From the NCBI RefSeq assembly GCF_049897565.1, contig NZ_JAFCWM010000018.1:1-64000 (forward strand): a stretch of DNA of 64,000 nucleotides. The letters run 5' to 3'. The translations under genes and the position numbers were made by a program. The stretch is from JAFCUW01 sp049897565 (GTDB lineage Bacteria > Pseudomonadota > Gammaproteobacteria > Burkholderiales > Burkholderiaceae_D). Below the pieces are notes generated by a model, which was not told where the DNA came from, did no database searches, and worked only from the letters and a program-made list of their open reading frames with translations. Shown here one piece after another: positions 1 through 11,036 of the stretch (position 1 is its first letter; each line of letters begins with the position of its first letter).

Positions 1-30
1 GGCGTGCTGGGTGACGTCGGTCTTGCGCAT
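1..30 (-). CDS. Possible 5' end of a gene leaving the window
   Basis: An ATG on the minus strand at 30-28 opens a frame that stays open to the window edge and reads MRKTDVTQHA. Ten residues are too few to recognise a family and no strong ribosome binding site is visible upstream, so this is only a candidate gene start. It would be transcribed away from the hydrolase gene at 497. Confidence 0.25.
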   Translation of the reverse strand, partial: MRKTDVTQHA

Positions 31-496
31 AGTTTCGAAGGGGAAAGTTGTTCTCATTACACAACGTATACCCCCGCCGTCCCGTTGACAGGGCGGCGGG
101 ATTTTTCAACAGCCTGCTACAGCTAGTAAAAGTTGAGGTTTACGCAAATGGCGCCTGGCGTTGCCGTTGGCGAACAATCATTTGCATGATTGGCAAGCTG
201 ATATCCTCTTTCCCCACAGCCCGCTTTCGGCCAATAGCGGTCTTTAGACTTTTACGGGCGCATTTGTCTCGAGAACAACGAAAATCTAATCGACATTAAC
301 ACCAAGCAAGTGCTGCAAGCCCGTGCAAATCGATAAACTCGTCTCGGTTTCAGACTATCGAAACCAACTACGAATTTTTATGACTCATCTTTCGCAATGC
401 GCGGAAGCAGGCAGGATGGGTTTGCCACTTTTTATTGACCATCACGTAGCGTCAGTCTTCAAGACTCGCTACGTATATGCCATAAAAAGGAAATGT
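31..496. other. Non-coding stretch before the hydrolase gene
   Basis: I see no convincing gene here. Short open frames exist, but they lack family-like sequence and good ribosome binding sites. The stretch has lower GC than most of the window. It holds one terminator-like hairpin near its left end and the upstream region of the hydrolase gene. The frame of that gene is open back to 323, but the only start with a proper ribosome binding site is 497. Confidence 0.5.
73..106 (+). terminator. Terminator-like GC-rich hairpin
   Basis: The arms CCCGCCG-T-CCC (73-83) and GGG-CGGCGGG (91-100) pair around a 7-nt loop with one bulged base. ATTTTTC follows at once, which is the form of a rho-independent terminator reading rightward. 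The gene it would end lies outside the window. Confidence 0.5.
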
Positions 497-1183
497 ATGA
501 ACAAACAACCTGTCTTCGAAGATAACGCCGGTACATTTCCTGTTTCAGTCTTTCCTGCAATCGATCCATCCCGCACTGTCCTTTTCGCCGTAGGTGCAGG
601 AGGAAACCCAAGCCGTCACGTGCGTCTCTTGAACATGTTAGCTGAACAGGGATGTACTGTGGTGGCGCCGCACTTCGAGCGGCTGACGAGCCATATGGTC
701 GCTGCGCCTGAACTGGCGTTGAGAATCCGACGACTTCGGCTAGCACTCGACTATGCATCACGCATGGAGCGACCTATCAGCGCTGTAGGACATTCGATCG
801 GTGCGGCAATACTGATCGGTTTGGCCGGCGGCCAGATGTGGATGCACGACGGAACACGGTTAGACTTTGACGCAGATAAAAGAATCGAACGGATCGTGGC
901 ATTCACTCCAGCGATGGATTTCTTCAGAGCGCCCGGTGCTCTTGATGAGGTTCATACTCGCATGCAAGCGTGGGCCGGTTTGCTGGACTCCATCACGCCT
1001 CCGTCTCAGACCGCGTTTCTAAAAAGCGCGTTGGGTTCCCTTGTGGATGCCCGTTTCATCGAGGGAGCAGGGCATTTCTCTTTCATAAACGAACTGCCGC
1101 CACACGTTGTCGATACCCTGGAAGATCGCGAAGCATTCTTCGCTCACCTCGCTCTTGAAGTCGGCAAGTTCCTCCTCGGCTGA
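497..1183 (+). CDS. Alpha/beta-fold hydrolase, dienelactone-hydrolase-like
   Basis: The product is a 228-residue cytosolic alpha/beta hydrolase. The segment VLFAVGAGGNPSRH looks like the oxyanion-loop strand, and GHSIGAA is a G-x-S-x-G nucleophile elbow with the catalytic Ser. FIEGAGHFSF near the C-terminus supplies the likely catalytic His. Start 497 is chosen because AAGGA sits 6 nt upstream; the frame continues to 323 without a better start. The substrate cannot be told from sequence. The gene stands alone, convergent with ggt. Base composition is slightly more AT-rich than the neighbours, so recent acquisition is possible. Confidence 0.75.
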   Translation: MNKQPVFEDNAGTFPVSVFPAIDPSRTVLFAVGAGGNPSRHVRLLNMLAEQGCTVVAPHFERLTSHMVAAPELALRIRRLRLALDYASRMERPISAVGHSIGAAILIGLAGGQMWMHDGTRLDFDADKRIERIVAFTPAMDFFRAPGALDEVHTRMQAWAGLLDSITPPSQTAFLKSALGSLVDARFIEGAGHFSFINELPPHVVDTLEDREAFFAHLALEVGKFLLG

Positions 1184-1258
1184 GCTTACGCGGCGATATA
1201 CGAGCGTAAATAGGTCGGCACAATTTGAGGCGGGACCGGCCTGTCGATGGTGGGCAGA

Positions 1259-1395
1259 TTTTTTAGGTGAGCGGTTCAAGCATACGCTGCGGACTAGTCG
1301 TCCTTGCGGACGCCTGCGCGGGAATGCCAGCTTTTAAGTCAGCAGTTCAAGCACACGGCGCGGATCAGTCCCCCTTGGCGACGCCCTCGCGGCGC
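1259..1395. repeat. Imperfect tandem duplication of the 3' end of ggt
   Basis: About 62 bp around 1260-1322 recurs 71 bp further on at 1331-1393 with roughly 75% identity; TTTTA-GGTGAGC-GTTCAAGCA is the best-kept part. The right copy contains the stop codon and last codons of ggt. The left copy would encode a similar tail (RAGVRKDD then stop) on the same strand. It is therefore a decayed duplicate of the gene's end. Confidence 0.6.
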
Positions 1396-3146
1396 GGGTC
1401 GGCGCCGCCAAACCAGAAGTCCTGGCCATGGATCGACAGGCGCTGGATGCCGTGCAGGCCGGAGTTCTGCTCGGACAAGCGGATCGTGTGGCCGCGCGCC
1501 TTCAGCGCGTCGACCGTCGCCTGCGGGAAGCGGCGCTCTTCCAGTTCGGTCGGGCCGTTGCGGCTGCCGAAGTTCGGCAGCGCAATCGCCTGCTGCACAT
1601 TGAGGCCCCAGTCGAGCGTGCCCACCAGCGTCTTGGCGACGTAGTTGATGATCGCGGTGCCGCCGGGCGAGCCGGCCGTCAGCGCCAGCTTGCGGGTGGC
1701 CTTGTCGAGAACGATCGTCGGCGACATCGCGCTGCGCGGGCGCTTGCCGGCCTGGACGCGATTGGCGATCGGCCCTTCCTTGTCGCGCGAATCGAACGAG
1801 AAATCGGTCAACTGGTTATTCAGGATGAAGCCGCGCACCATCAGGCGCGCGCCGAACGCGTCTTCCACCGTCGTCGTCATCGCCAGGCCGGCGCCGTGGG
1901 CGTCGACTACCGACAGGTGCGACGTCGACGGCATGTCGATGGCGGTATCGCGGCCCCACGCCACTTCCATTCCGGGCGGATTGCCCGGCTGGGCGACGCC
2001 GATCGACTTTTCGCCGATCAGCATCGCGCGCCTGGCCAGGTAGTCCTTGTCGATCAGGCCGGCCACGCCGCGGCCCGGCAGCGGCACGAAGTCGGTGTCG
2101 GCGGCGTAGCGGTTGCGGTCGGCGTAGGCGAGGCGACCCGCTTCGGTAAACAGGTGCAGCGCGTCGGCGCCGGGCAAGCCGTCGACCAGCGGGTACTGCG
2201 ACATGTCGCGCGTCTCGAGAATGCCAAGCATCTGCGCCACCGCGATGCCGCCCGACGACGGCGGCGGCATGCCGCACACGGTCCAGGCGCGGTAGTCGCT
2301 GCAGACGGGCGGGCGTGACTTCGGCTGGTAGTTGGCGATGTCAAGCGCGGTCAGCTTGCCGGGGTTGGTCGGATGGCCGGCCACCTTGGCGGCGATGTCG
2401 CGCGCGATCGGGCCCTTGTAGAACGCGTCGGCGCCGCCGGCGGCAATGGCGCGCAGCGTGGCCGCCAGCGCCGGGTTCTTCAGCAGATGACCGACCGGCC
2501 ACGGCTGACCGTCGGCGCCGTAGAAATACTTGGCGGCGACCGGATCCTTGTGCAGGTGCTGGTCCCACGTCAGCATGCCATTGAGGCGCTGGCTGACCGT
2601 AAAACCGCTGACCGACAACTTGATGGCCGGCTCGAACAGGGCTTTCCACGGCAGCTTGCCGTGCTGCCTGTGCGCCATTTCGAGCATGCGCAGCACGCCC
2701 GGCACGCCGACCGAGCGCCCGCCGACCACACCGGTGATGCGCGAGACGGGCGTGCCGTCGGCATTCTGGAACAAGTGTTCGTCGGCGGCGGCGGGCGCCG
2801 TCTCGCGGCCATCGAAGGCCTGCATCGTCTTGCCGTCGTAGTACATCAGGAAGGCGCCGCCGCCGATGCCGGACGATTGCGGCTCGACCAGCCCGAGCAC
2901 GAGCTGGGTGGCGATGGCCGCGTCGATCGCGCTGCCGCCCTTTTTGAGCATGCGGTAGCCGGCGTCGACTGCCAGCGGGTTGGCCGCCGCCACCATGAAC
3001 CTGGTGGCCGCCCAGCCCGGCTTGTCGGCGTAGCCGGTGGCAATTTCCGGCGCCCTCGGCGGCGCTTCCTGCACCACCTGGGCGCCGGCATGGGCGAACA
3101 CGCCCGACAACGCGGCCGCGGCGGCCAGCAACCATAACTTGATCAT
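1365..3146 (-). CDS. ggt: Gamma-glutamyltransferase precursor
   Basis: The 593-residue product is a periplasmic gamma-glutamyltransferase that hydrolyses glutathione and other gamma-glutamyl compounds or transfers the glutamyl group. Residues 1-22 form a signal peptide (MIKLWLLAAAAALSGVFAHA). SSGIGGGAFL (91-100) is a family signature. The family matures by self-cleavage before a Thr, here Thr408 in PSTSHLSVVD; the later AGSPGG motif matches the oxyanion region. Length fits the family (about 580). It is a single gene, convergent with the upstream hydrolase, and its 3' end is partly duplicated just downstream. Confidence 0.93.
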   Translation of the reverse strand: MIKLWLLAAAAALSGVFAHAGAQVVQEAPPRAPEIATGYADKPGWAATRFMVAAANPLAVDAGYRMLKKGGSAIDAAIATQLVLGLVEPQSSGIGGGAFLMYYDGKTMQAFDGRETAPAAADEHLFQNADGTPVSRITGVVGGRSVGVPGVLRMLEMAHRQHGKLPWKALFEPAIKLSVSGFTVSQRLNGMLTWDQHLHKDPVAAKYFYGADGQPWPVGHLLKNPALAATLRAIAAGGADAFYKGPIARDIAAKVAGHPTNPGKLTALDIANYQPKSRPPVCSDYRAWTVCGMPPPSSGGIAVAQMLGILETRDMSQYPLVDGLPGADALHLFTEAGRLAYADRNRYAADTDFVPLPGRGVAGLIDKDYLARRAMLIGEKSIGVAQPGNPPGMEVAWGRDTAIDMPSTSHLSVVDAHGAGLAMTTTVEDAFGARLMVRGFILNNQLTDFSFDSRDKEGPIANRVQAGKRPRSAMSPTIVLDKATRKLALTAGSPGGTAIINYVAKTLVGTLDWGLNVQQAIALPNFGSRNGPTELEERRFPQATVDALKARGHTIRLSEQNSGLHGIQRLSIHGQDFWFGGADPRREGVAKGD

Positions 3147-3252
3147 GAATTCTCCAGCGGTACAGCCAAAATAAAACGGGCGCGCGACCTGGGCCGCGCG
3201 CCCGTGACTGCAGGCATGCTACATCAAAATCAACATGTGCTTTGCGCCATGC

Positions 3253-4011
3253 TTACTTTGGCTGCATCCGGATGGCGCCGTCGAGGCGGATGGTTTCGCC
3301 GTTGAGCATGCTGTTTTCGATGATCGCGCGCGCCAGGTGCGCGTATTCGTTCGGCCGGCCCAGGCGCGACGGAAACGGCACCATCTTGCCGAGCGCCTCG
3401 CGCACTTCTTCGGGCATGCCCATCAGCATTGGCGTCTCGAAGATACCGGGCGCAATCGTCATCACGCGGATGCCGCTGCGGGCCAGGTCGCGCGCCATCG
3501 GCAAGGTCAGGCCGACCACGGCCGCTTTCGAGGAGCCGTAGGCTGCCTGTCCGATCTGGCCGTCGTAGGCTGCCACCGACGCGGTATTGATGATGACGCC
3601 GCGCTCGCCGGAATCGAGCGCTTCGGTCTTGCCGATCGCGTCGGCGGCCAGGCGCGCCATGTTGAAGGTGCCGACCAGGTTGACGTTGATGGTGCGCTGG
3701 AATACGTCGAGCGGATGCGGGCCGTCCTTGCCGACGGTCTTGACGGCCGGCGCCACGCCGGCGCAGTTGATCAGGCCGCGCAAGGTGCCCATTTCCTGCG
3801 CCGCGGCGACGACTGCCTGGCCGTCGGCCTCTGAAGTGACGTCGCACTTCATGAAGCGGCCTGTCAGTTCGGCAGCGAGCGCGGTGCCGGCCTCGACCTG
3901 GACATCGGCCAGCAAGACCTTGCCGCCGGCGTCGACGATCATGCGCGCGGTGGCCGCGCCGAGACCGGAGGCGCCACCGGTGATGATGAAGACATTGTCT
4001 TGAATTTGCAT
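3253..4011 (-). CDS. SDR-family 3-hydroxyacyl-CoA dehydrogenase-like oxidoreductase
   Basis: The product has 252 residues from the ATG at 4011, chosen because AGGGA lies just upstream; an earlier ATG would add 16 unlikely residues. The NAD(P)-binding motif TGGASGLG is near residue 11, NCAG in the middle, and the catalytic tetrad ends in the YGSSK (Y-x-x-x-K) motif. Overall pattern, including ARDLARSGIRVMTIAPGIF and LNGETIRLDGAIRM at the end, matches the HSD17B10/FadB2-like SDR dehydrogenases that oxidise 3-hydroxyacyl-CoA. That role is inferred from family. It may form part of fatty-acid or branched-chain degradation, but no pathway partners are adjacent. Confidence 0.85.
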   Translation of the reverse strand: MQIQDNVFIITGGASGLGAATARMIVDAGGKVLLADVQVEAGTALAAELTGRFMKCDVTSEADGQAVVAAAQEMGTLRGLINCAGVAPAVKTVGKDGPHPLDVFQRTINVNLVGTFNMARLAADAIGKTEALDSGERGVIINTASVAAYDGQIGQAAYGSSKAAVVGLTLPMARDLARSGIRVMTIAPGIFETPMLMGMPEEVREALGKMVPFPSRLGRPNEYAHLARAIIENSMLNGETIRLDGAIRMQPK

Positions 4012-4104
4012 GATTTTCCCTATGAGGTTCTTTGTAACGTTTACGTAAACGTCAATCAACGGAATTGTAGCGAACTTTTGCCGGGGAAAACCGGCAGTGC
4101 GGCA

Positions 4105-4512
4105 TTAAAAGCACTGCGCGCCGACGATGCCCTTGGTGCAAAGCTGGCCCTGTGGGCCGATCAGGGTGTTGCCGACGCCGCTGTTGTAGCGCGCGCCGCT
4201 GGTGTCGGTGCAGCCGCCGGCATCGCAGCTGTTCAGGCGCGGCTGGGTCTGCTGCGAAGCCGATCCCAGCGCGGCGGGTGGCCGCACCGTCAGCGTCGGG
4301 CGGTAGCCCTCGGTGACGATCGGCGGCGTCGGCTCGATCACCTGCTGCACCGAGCGGCGCTTGATGGGCTTGCGGTTCGGCGGCGGCGCCGGCTTGGCGG
4401 GCGCCTCGGCGGCCGGCTTAACGGGCGCCGGCGGTTCCTTCGCGTGCGCGCCGGCAGCGGCGATCAAGGTCGCCGCAATCAATGCCGTCAGTCCAGATTT
4501 CAGTTGGTCCAT
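4105..4512 (-). CDS. Hypothetical exported Pro/Ala-rich protein
   Basis: The product has 135 residues. The first 24 look like a signal peptide (hydrophobic core ending AAAGAHA). A Pro/Ala/Lys-rich linker follows at about 25-50, then a compact C-terminal part with four Cys (NSCDAGGCTD, QLCTKG, AQCF), suggesting two disulfides. I do not recognise the family. The C-terminal Cys pattern and export signal suggest a small periplasmic or surface protein. It stands alone, upstream of the palindrome at 4566. Confidence 0.6.
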   Translation of the reverse strand: MDQLKSGLTALIAATLIAAAGAHAKEPPAPVKPAAEAPAKPAPPPNRKPIKRRSVQQVIEPTPPIVTEGYRPTLTVRPPAALGSASQQTQPRLNSCDAGGCTDTSGARYNSGVGNTLIGPQGQLCTKGIVGAQCF

Positions 4513-4565
4513 TTAGACAACATTATCACCAAACCCCGTTTCGGCGCGCCAAGTTCACGTCTAGT

Positions 4566-4611
4566 ATTCCAAAACCGGGGTCAGACCTTGGTCTGACCCC
4601 GGTTTTGGAAT
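4566..4611. repeat. Perfect long palindrome with GGGGTCAGACC core
   Basis: Twenty-two bases (ATTCCAAAACC then GGGGTCAGACC) are followed by TT and then the exact reverse complement. The core is shared with the palindrome at 23996-24037 and, less exactly, with the inverted-repeat element at 45560-45734, while the outer arms differ. It lies between divergent genes and could form a strong hairpin or cruciform. It resembles REP/REPIN-type dispersed elements; that assignment is inference. Confidence 0.85.
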
Positions 4612-4674
4612 GGCTGGGCGTCAGCGCGAGGTCAGTTTGTTGCGTTAGTATGGACCGCGTAACCAGGAGACAAC

Positions 4675-5973
4675 ATGCAGACCGTACACCAGTTGTATCA
4701 GGACAAGCGAATGGCCGCGGCCGATGCGCTCGACCTCTTGCGCGACAGCGACATGATCATCGTGCCGACCGGCGTCGGCGAGCCGCCCACACTGTTGACG
4801 GCGCTGTCGGAACAGCGGCGCCGCTTCCACGACGTCAAGGTCGCGCAGATCCTGGCGATGCGCAAGTTCGACTATTTCGACTGCGATACGGCAGCGCACG
4901 TGCGCCATGCCGCGCTGTTTCTCGGCGGCGCCTCGCGCGCGGCCTGCCAGGGCGGCTGGGGCGACTTCATTCCGAACTATTTTTCCGAGATTCCAGGCCT
5001 GATCGAGCGCGGCTACATGCGGGCTGACGTCGTCTTCGCGATGGCGTCGAGCATGAACGAGCAGGGTTACTTCGCCATCAGCCTGGGCACCGATTACACG
5101 ATGGCGGCCGTCGCCAAGGCACGCGTGGTGGTGCTGGAGGTCAATCCCAACGTGCCGTTCGCGCACGGCCAGTGTCACGTCCACGTGTCGCAGGTCACCG
5201 GCCTGGTCGAGAGCGACGCGCCGATCCTCGAAGTCGGCCTGCCGAGGATCGGCCCGGTACAGGAGGCGATCGGCAAGTATGTGGCCGACATGATCGACGA
5301 TGGCTCGACCTTGCAGATCGGCTACGGCGGCATTCCCGACGCGGTGGTGATGCAGCTGACCGCCAAACACGACCTCGGCGTGCACACCGAAATGCTCGGC
5401 GACGGCATCTTGACGCTGGTTGAATGCGGCGCCATCACCAACCGCAAGAAGACGCTGCTGCCAGGGAAAATGGTGGCGACGTTCGCGCTCGGCTCGCGCA
5501 AGCTGTACGAATACATGCACCACAACCCGGCCGTCGAGATGCATCCGTCGAATTTCACCAACGACCCGTACAACGCCGCGCTGAACGACAATCTGATGTC
5601 GATCAACGCCAGCCTGCAGGTCGACTTGCTCGGCCAGTGCGGCTCGGAAAGCATCGCTCACCTGCCCTATTCCGGCACCGGCGGCCAGGTCGATTTCGTG
5701 CGCGCGGCCAACCGCTCGCGCGGCGGCAAGTCGTTCATCGTGCTGCCGTCGACCGCCAAGGACAACACCATCTCGCGCATCGTGCCCATGCTCACGTGCG
5801 GCACCCATTCGACCACCAGCAAGAACGACGTCAACTACGTGGTCACCGAATTTGGCGTCGCCCAGCTGCGCGGCAAGTCGGCCAAGCAGCGCGCGCAGGC
5901 GCTGATTGCGATCGCCCATCCCGACTTTCGCGCCGAGCTGCGCGAGGCGGCCAACAAGCTGTGCGTGTTCTGA
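4675..5973 (+). CDS. Acetyl-CoA hydrolase/4-hydroxybutyrate CoA-transferase family protein
   Basis: The 432-residue product belongs to the class I CoA-transferase family that includes 4-hydroxybutyrate CoA-transferase and acetyl-CoA hydrolase. These enzymes move CoA between acids through a glutamyl-CoA intermediate. The motif GYGGIPDAV followed by GVHTEMLGDG carries the expected catalytic Glu (TEM), and SGTGGQVDFVRAA matches the CoA-binding glycine-rich loop. AGGAGAC lies 6 nt before the start. Substrate is not determined by sequence; an acetyl-CoA/short hydroxy-acid pair is likely. It overlaps nothing and is convergent with the DUF1059 gene 1 bp downstream. Confidence 0.85.
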   Translation: MQTVHQLYQDKRMAAADALDLLRDSDMIIVPTGVGEPPTLLTALSEQRRRFHDVKVAQILAMRKFDYFDCDTAAHVRHAALFLGGASRAACQGGWGDFIPNYFSEIPGLIERGYMRADVVFAMASSMNEQGYFAISLGTDYTMAAVAKARVVVLEVNPNVPFAHGQCHVHVSQVTGLVESDAPILEVGLPRIGPVQEAIGKYVADMIDDGSTLQIGYGGIPDAVVMQLTAKHDLGVHTEMLGDGILTLVECGAITNRKKTLLPGKMVATFALGSRKLYEYMHHNPAVEMHPSNFTNDPYNAALNDNLMSINASLQVDLLGQCGSESIAHLPYSGTGGQVDFVRAANRSRGGKSFIVLPSTAKDNTISRIVPMLTCGTHSTTSKNDVNYVVTEFGVAQLRGKSAKQRAQALIAIAHPDFRAELREAANKLCVF

Positions 5974-5974
5974 C

Positions 5975-6169
5975 TCAGGCCGGCGGCGCGCCGGTCTGGA
6001 CCGCGCCTTTCAACTGCTGGCGAAACTGCGGCGTGTCCTGATGGCCGTGTGTCTTCACGGCGTGCTGGACCGCGGCCTCCATCAACTCTACCTCGGTGTC
6101 GGCCGAAATGGTGACGGTGCACTTGGTATCGCTGGGAATCTGGCGGCAATCGATGTATTTGCGTTCCAT
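5975..6169 (-). CDS. DUF1059 family small protein
   Basis: The 64-residue cytosolic protein begins MERKYIDCRQIPSD and contains CTVTISADTEVELMEAAVQHAV, the pattern of DUF1059. Family members are small proteins of unknown function found widely in bacteria. It ends one base from the CoA-transferase stop on the other strand. Confidence 0.85.
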   Translation of the reverse strand: MERKYIDCRQIPSDTKCTVTISADTEVELMEAAVQHAVKTHGHQDTPQFRQQLKGAVQTGAPPA

Positions 6170-6244
6170 GACAGACCTCCAAAATTGTCGATTAGGGATT
6201 AAAGTATACGGTCATGGGAATCCAGATATCAAGGGGAGCAATAC

Positions 6245-6766
6245 ATGAATCCGTCGGTTTCAATCCATCCTGACGACCACATGAAGGGCAGCAGGGATGC
6301 GGCCATCGTGCTGGTCGAATACGGCGACTACCAGTGTCCCTACTGCCGCCAGGCACATGCAGCGGTCAAGGATCTGCAGCGACGGCTGGGCGACCAGCTG
6401 TGCTTCGTGTACCGTCATTTCCCGTTGACTGGCAAGCATCCATACGCCGAGCTGGCGGCGGAGACGGCCGAAGCGGCCGGCGACCAGGGCCGGTTCTGGG
6501 ACATGCACGACGCGCTGTTCGAATTGCAGCCGCAGTTTGGGCCGGAACTGATTCCGGCGCTGGCCAAGCGGCTCGATTTGTCGGTGGAGGCACTATGCGA
6601 CGACGTGTTGACGCGGCGCTTCCAGGCCAGGGTCGAGCGCATCGCCGCGGGCGGCACGCATATCGGCGTCGAGGAGACGCCGACGTTGTTCATCAATGGG
6701 GAACGGCACGCGGGCGACTCGGACGAGCTGTCGCTGGTGTCGGCGATCATGCGGTTCGTGGCCTAA
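6245..6766 (+). CDS. DsbA-like thioredoxin-fold oxidoreductase without signal peptide
   Basis: The product has 173 residues with a DsbA/BdbD-like thioredoxin fold. The active site is C31-P-Y-C34 in YGDYQCPYCRQA, and the cis-Pro loop is ETPTLFING. There is no signal peptide or membrane segment, so it probably acts in the cytosol as a thiol reductase, isomerase or detoxification enzyme, not as a classical periplasmic oxidase. AGGGGAGC precedes the ATG. It differs clearly from the periplasmic DsbA at 28936-29598. Confidence 0.82.
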   Translation: MNPSVSIHPDDHMKGSRDAAIVLVEYGDYQCPYCRQAHAAVKDLQRRLGDQLCFVYRHFPLTGKHPYAELAAETAEAAGDQGRFWDMHDALFELQPQFGPELIPALAKRLDLSVEALCDDVLTRRFQARVERIAAGGTHIGVEETPTLFINGERHAGDSDELSLVSAIMRFVA

Positions 6767-6848
6767 GCCGCCGCCGCAAAAGCCGTCATTCCTGCCATTG
6801 GCAGAAATGACTCCCCGCTGCGCGAGGATGACGTATCGGGCGGTGCGT

Positions 6849-9107
<2,259 letters not shown>

Positions 9108-9246
9108 TTCGTCCCCTCGGTTTTATTATCAAGTACCACAAAAACACACTTCGAAAGACCGCCCCCGGGGGATGCGGCCAACCTTGCTGCGTACTGCAAA
9201 ACTTTGAATCCAAAACGGGTGCCAATGGCAGCCAATATTCTCACCG

Positions 9247-9274
9247 CAAAAAAACAGCGGACACGAAGTCCGCT
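9247..9274 (-). terminator. Rho-independent terminator of adk
   Basis: The inverted repeat AGCGGAC (9256-9262) / GTCCGCT (9268-9274) is followed on the minus strand by seven T residues. It lies about 12 bp past the adk stop codon. Confidence 0.8.
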
Positions 9275-9285
9275 TGGTTTGCTGC

Positions 9286-9942
9286 TTATTCGTCCAGCGC
9301 CGCGAATGCCGCGTCGCGAATTTGCTCGACAGGTCCCACACCGGAAATGCGGCGGTACTTCGGCGCGCCCGGCAGGCCCGATTGCGCCCACTTGTTGTAG
9401 TAGCCAAGCAGCACTTCGGTCTGGTTGTGATAGACCGCGAGGCGTTTCTTGACCGTCTCGGCCTGGTCATCGTCGCGCAAGATCAGCGGTTCGCCGGTGA
9501 TGTCGTCGAGGTTGTCCACTTTTGGTGGATTGAATTTGAGGTGGTACACCCGGCCCGAGCCAGGGTGCGAGCGGCGACCGCTCATGCGCTCGACGATCGA
9601 CTCGTCGGGCACGTCGATTTCAAGTACGTAGTCGACATTGATGCCGGCTTCTTTCATCGCGTCAGCCTGCGCGATGGTGCGCGGAAAACCGTCGAACAGG
9701 TAGCCGTTGGCGCAGTCGGCGTCTTGCAGGCGGTCCTTGACCAGGCCGATCATGATGTCGTCGGACACCAGGCCGCCGGCATCCATGACCTTCTTGGCGG
9801 CCATGCCCATGTCGGTGCCAGCCTTGATCGCCGCGCGCAGCATGTCGCCCGTGGAAATCTGCGGAATGTTGTACTTTTCCTTGATGAAATTGGCTTGGGT
9901 GCCCTTGCCGGCGCCGGGCGCACCTAACAGAATAAGACGCAT
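9286..9942 (-). CDS. adk: Adenylate kinase
   Basis: The 218-residue enzyme interconverts ATP + AMP and 2 ADP in the cytosol. The P-loop GAPGAGKGT lies at residues 8-16, DGFPRT is the AMP-binding motif, and the long LID (GRRSHPGSGRVYH) lacks the four zinc-binding Cys found in some Gram-positive enzymes. AGGAATTATTC precedes the ATG. It is the last gene of the exbB-lpxK-kdsB direction, 162 bp after kdsB and with its own terminator, so it may have its own promoter. Confidence 0.97.
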   Translation of the reverse strand: MRLILLGAPGAGKGTQANFIKEKYNIPQISTGDMLRAAIKAGTDMGMAAKKVMDAGGLVSDDIMIGLVKDRLQDADCANGYLFDGFPRTIAQADAMKEAGINVDYVLEIDVPDESIVERMSGRRSHPGSGRVYHLKFNPPKVDNLDDITGEPLILRDDDQAETVKKRLAVYHNQTEVLLGYYNKWAQSGLPGAPKYRRISGVGPVEQIRDAAFAALDE

Positions 9943-10104
9943 GAATAATTCCTAAATCGGATGTTGGATAATTTTTGGTTGAAGCAATGCCGGGCACTGA
10001 TGCATATATGACTACCTTGGTACGAAACTTACCACAAAAGTAAGCGCCAACGCCAATATGAAAATGTCGGGGCTATTATTTCTTGATCGGCGACAGGGTC
10101 GCTG

Positions 10105-10869
10105 TCAAAGGCCGTAATGCAGGCGAACTCGGGCCAGATCTTGCGGTGTGTCGACGCCGGCCGGCGGCGCCGCATCGGTGATGTGGACGGCGATCGGATA
10201 ACCGTGCCACAGCACCCGCAACTGCTCGAGCGCTTCGACTTCTTCGAGCGGCGCGGGCTCCAGCGACGGATACAACTGCAGGAAGGCATTGCTGTACGCG
10301 TACAGGCCGATGTGACGCAACGGCGCATAGCGGGCCGGCAGCGCCGACTGGTCGGCGGCGAAGCCGTCGCGGTGCCAGGGGATGGCGGCGCGCGAAAAGT
10401 AGAGCGCGCGGCCGGCCTTGTCGAGCACCACCTTGACGACGTTCGGATTGAAGACGTCGGCGGCGTTGTCGATCGGATGGGCGCAGGTGGCCATCGGCAC
10501 CGCGGCCGAGATGCGGCGCGCGCAGGCGGCCAGCAGTTGCGGGTCGATCAGCGGCTCGTCGCCCTGCAGGTTGACAACGACGTCGTCGGGCGCCAGGTTC
10601 AGCGCGCGCGCCACTTCGGCGATGCGGTCGGTGCCGGACAGATGGTCGGCGCGCGTCATGCACACTTCGATGCCGTGGACGGCGCAGGCGGCGGCGATGT
10701 CGGCGTGATCGGTGGCGACGACGATGCGGGCCGCGCCCGACTCGGCGGCGCGCTCGGCGACCCGCACCACCATCGGTTTGCCGCCGAGGTCGGCGAGCGG
10801 CTTACCCGGCAGCCTGGTCGAGGCCAGCCGCGCCGGGATGAGGACGGTAAAGCTTACGCCGGCATTCAC
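10105..10869 (-). CDS. kdsB: 3-deoxy-manno-octulosonate cytidylyltransferase
   Basis: The product makes CMP-Kdo from CTP and Kdo for lipopolysaccharide inner core synthesis in the cytosol. From the GTG at 10869 it has 254 residues, matching the family; the open frame extends 11 codons further up but inside ycaR. The N-terminal IPARLASTRLPGKPL and the LQGDEPLID motif are family hallmarks. The GTG overlaps the ycaR stop (GTGA), so the two are probably translationally coupled. Confidence 0.95.
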   Translation of the reverse strand: MNAGVSFTVLIPARLASTRLPGKPLADLGGKPMVVRVAERAAESGAARIVVATDHADIAAACAVHGIEVCMTRADHLSGTDRIAEVARALNLAPDDVVVNLQGDEPLIDPQLLAACARRISAAVPMATCAHPIDNAADVFNPNVVKVVLDKAGRALYFSRAAIPWHRDGFAADQSALPARYAPLRHIGLYAYSNAFLQLYPSLEPAPLEEVEALEQLRVLWHGYPIAVHITDAAPPAGVDTPQDLARVRLHYGL

Positions 10870-11036
10870 GTCGGCTCGACCTTGCGCGCCTCGTCGGCCC
10901 ACATGATCGGGATGCCGTCGCGGATCGGATAGGCCAGGCGGTCAGGCTTGCAGATCAGTTCCTGCGCTTTCTTGTCGTATTCGAGCGGTCCCTTGCACAA
11001 CGGGCAGACCAGGATATCAAGCAGGCGAGCTTCCAC
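10866..11036 (-). CDS. ycaR: Trm112/YcaR family protein
   Basis: The 56-residue protein has the YcaR/Trm112-like pattern VEARLLDILVCPLCKG, then ELICKPDRLAYPIRDGIPIM. The CPLC pair could bind zinc, though a second Cys pair is incomplete. The GTG at 11036 is chosen because E. coli YcaR starts at the matching place; the gene then overlaps the end of lpxK by 20 bp. It always sits between lpxK and kdsB in this operon type. Its role is not well defined. Confidence 0.88.
   Translation of the reverse strand: MEARLLDILVCPLCKGPLEYDKKAQELICKPDRLAYPIRDGIPIMWADEARKVEPT

Noticed and set aside
48..299. 83-codon frame near the left end
   Set aside because: It starts before the terminator hairpin and runs through it, with no ribosome site or family likeness.
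4645..5919. 424-codon minus-strand frame opposite the CoA-transferase gene
   Set aside because: It is an antisense shadow with His/Arg/Asp-rich sequence and no family motif.
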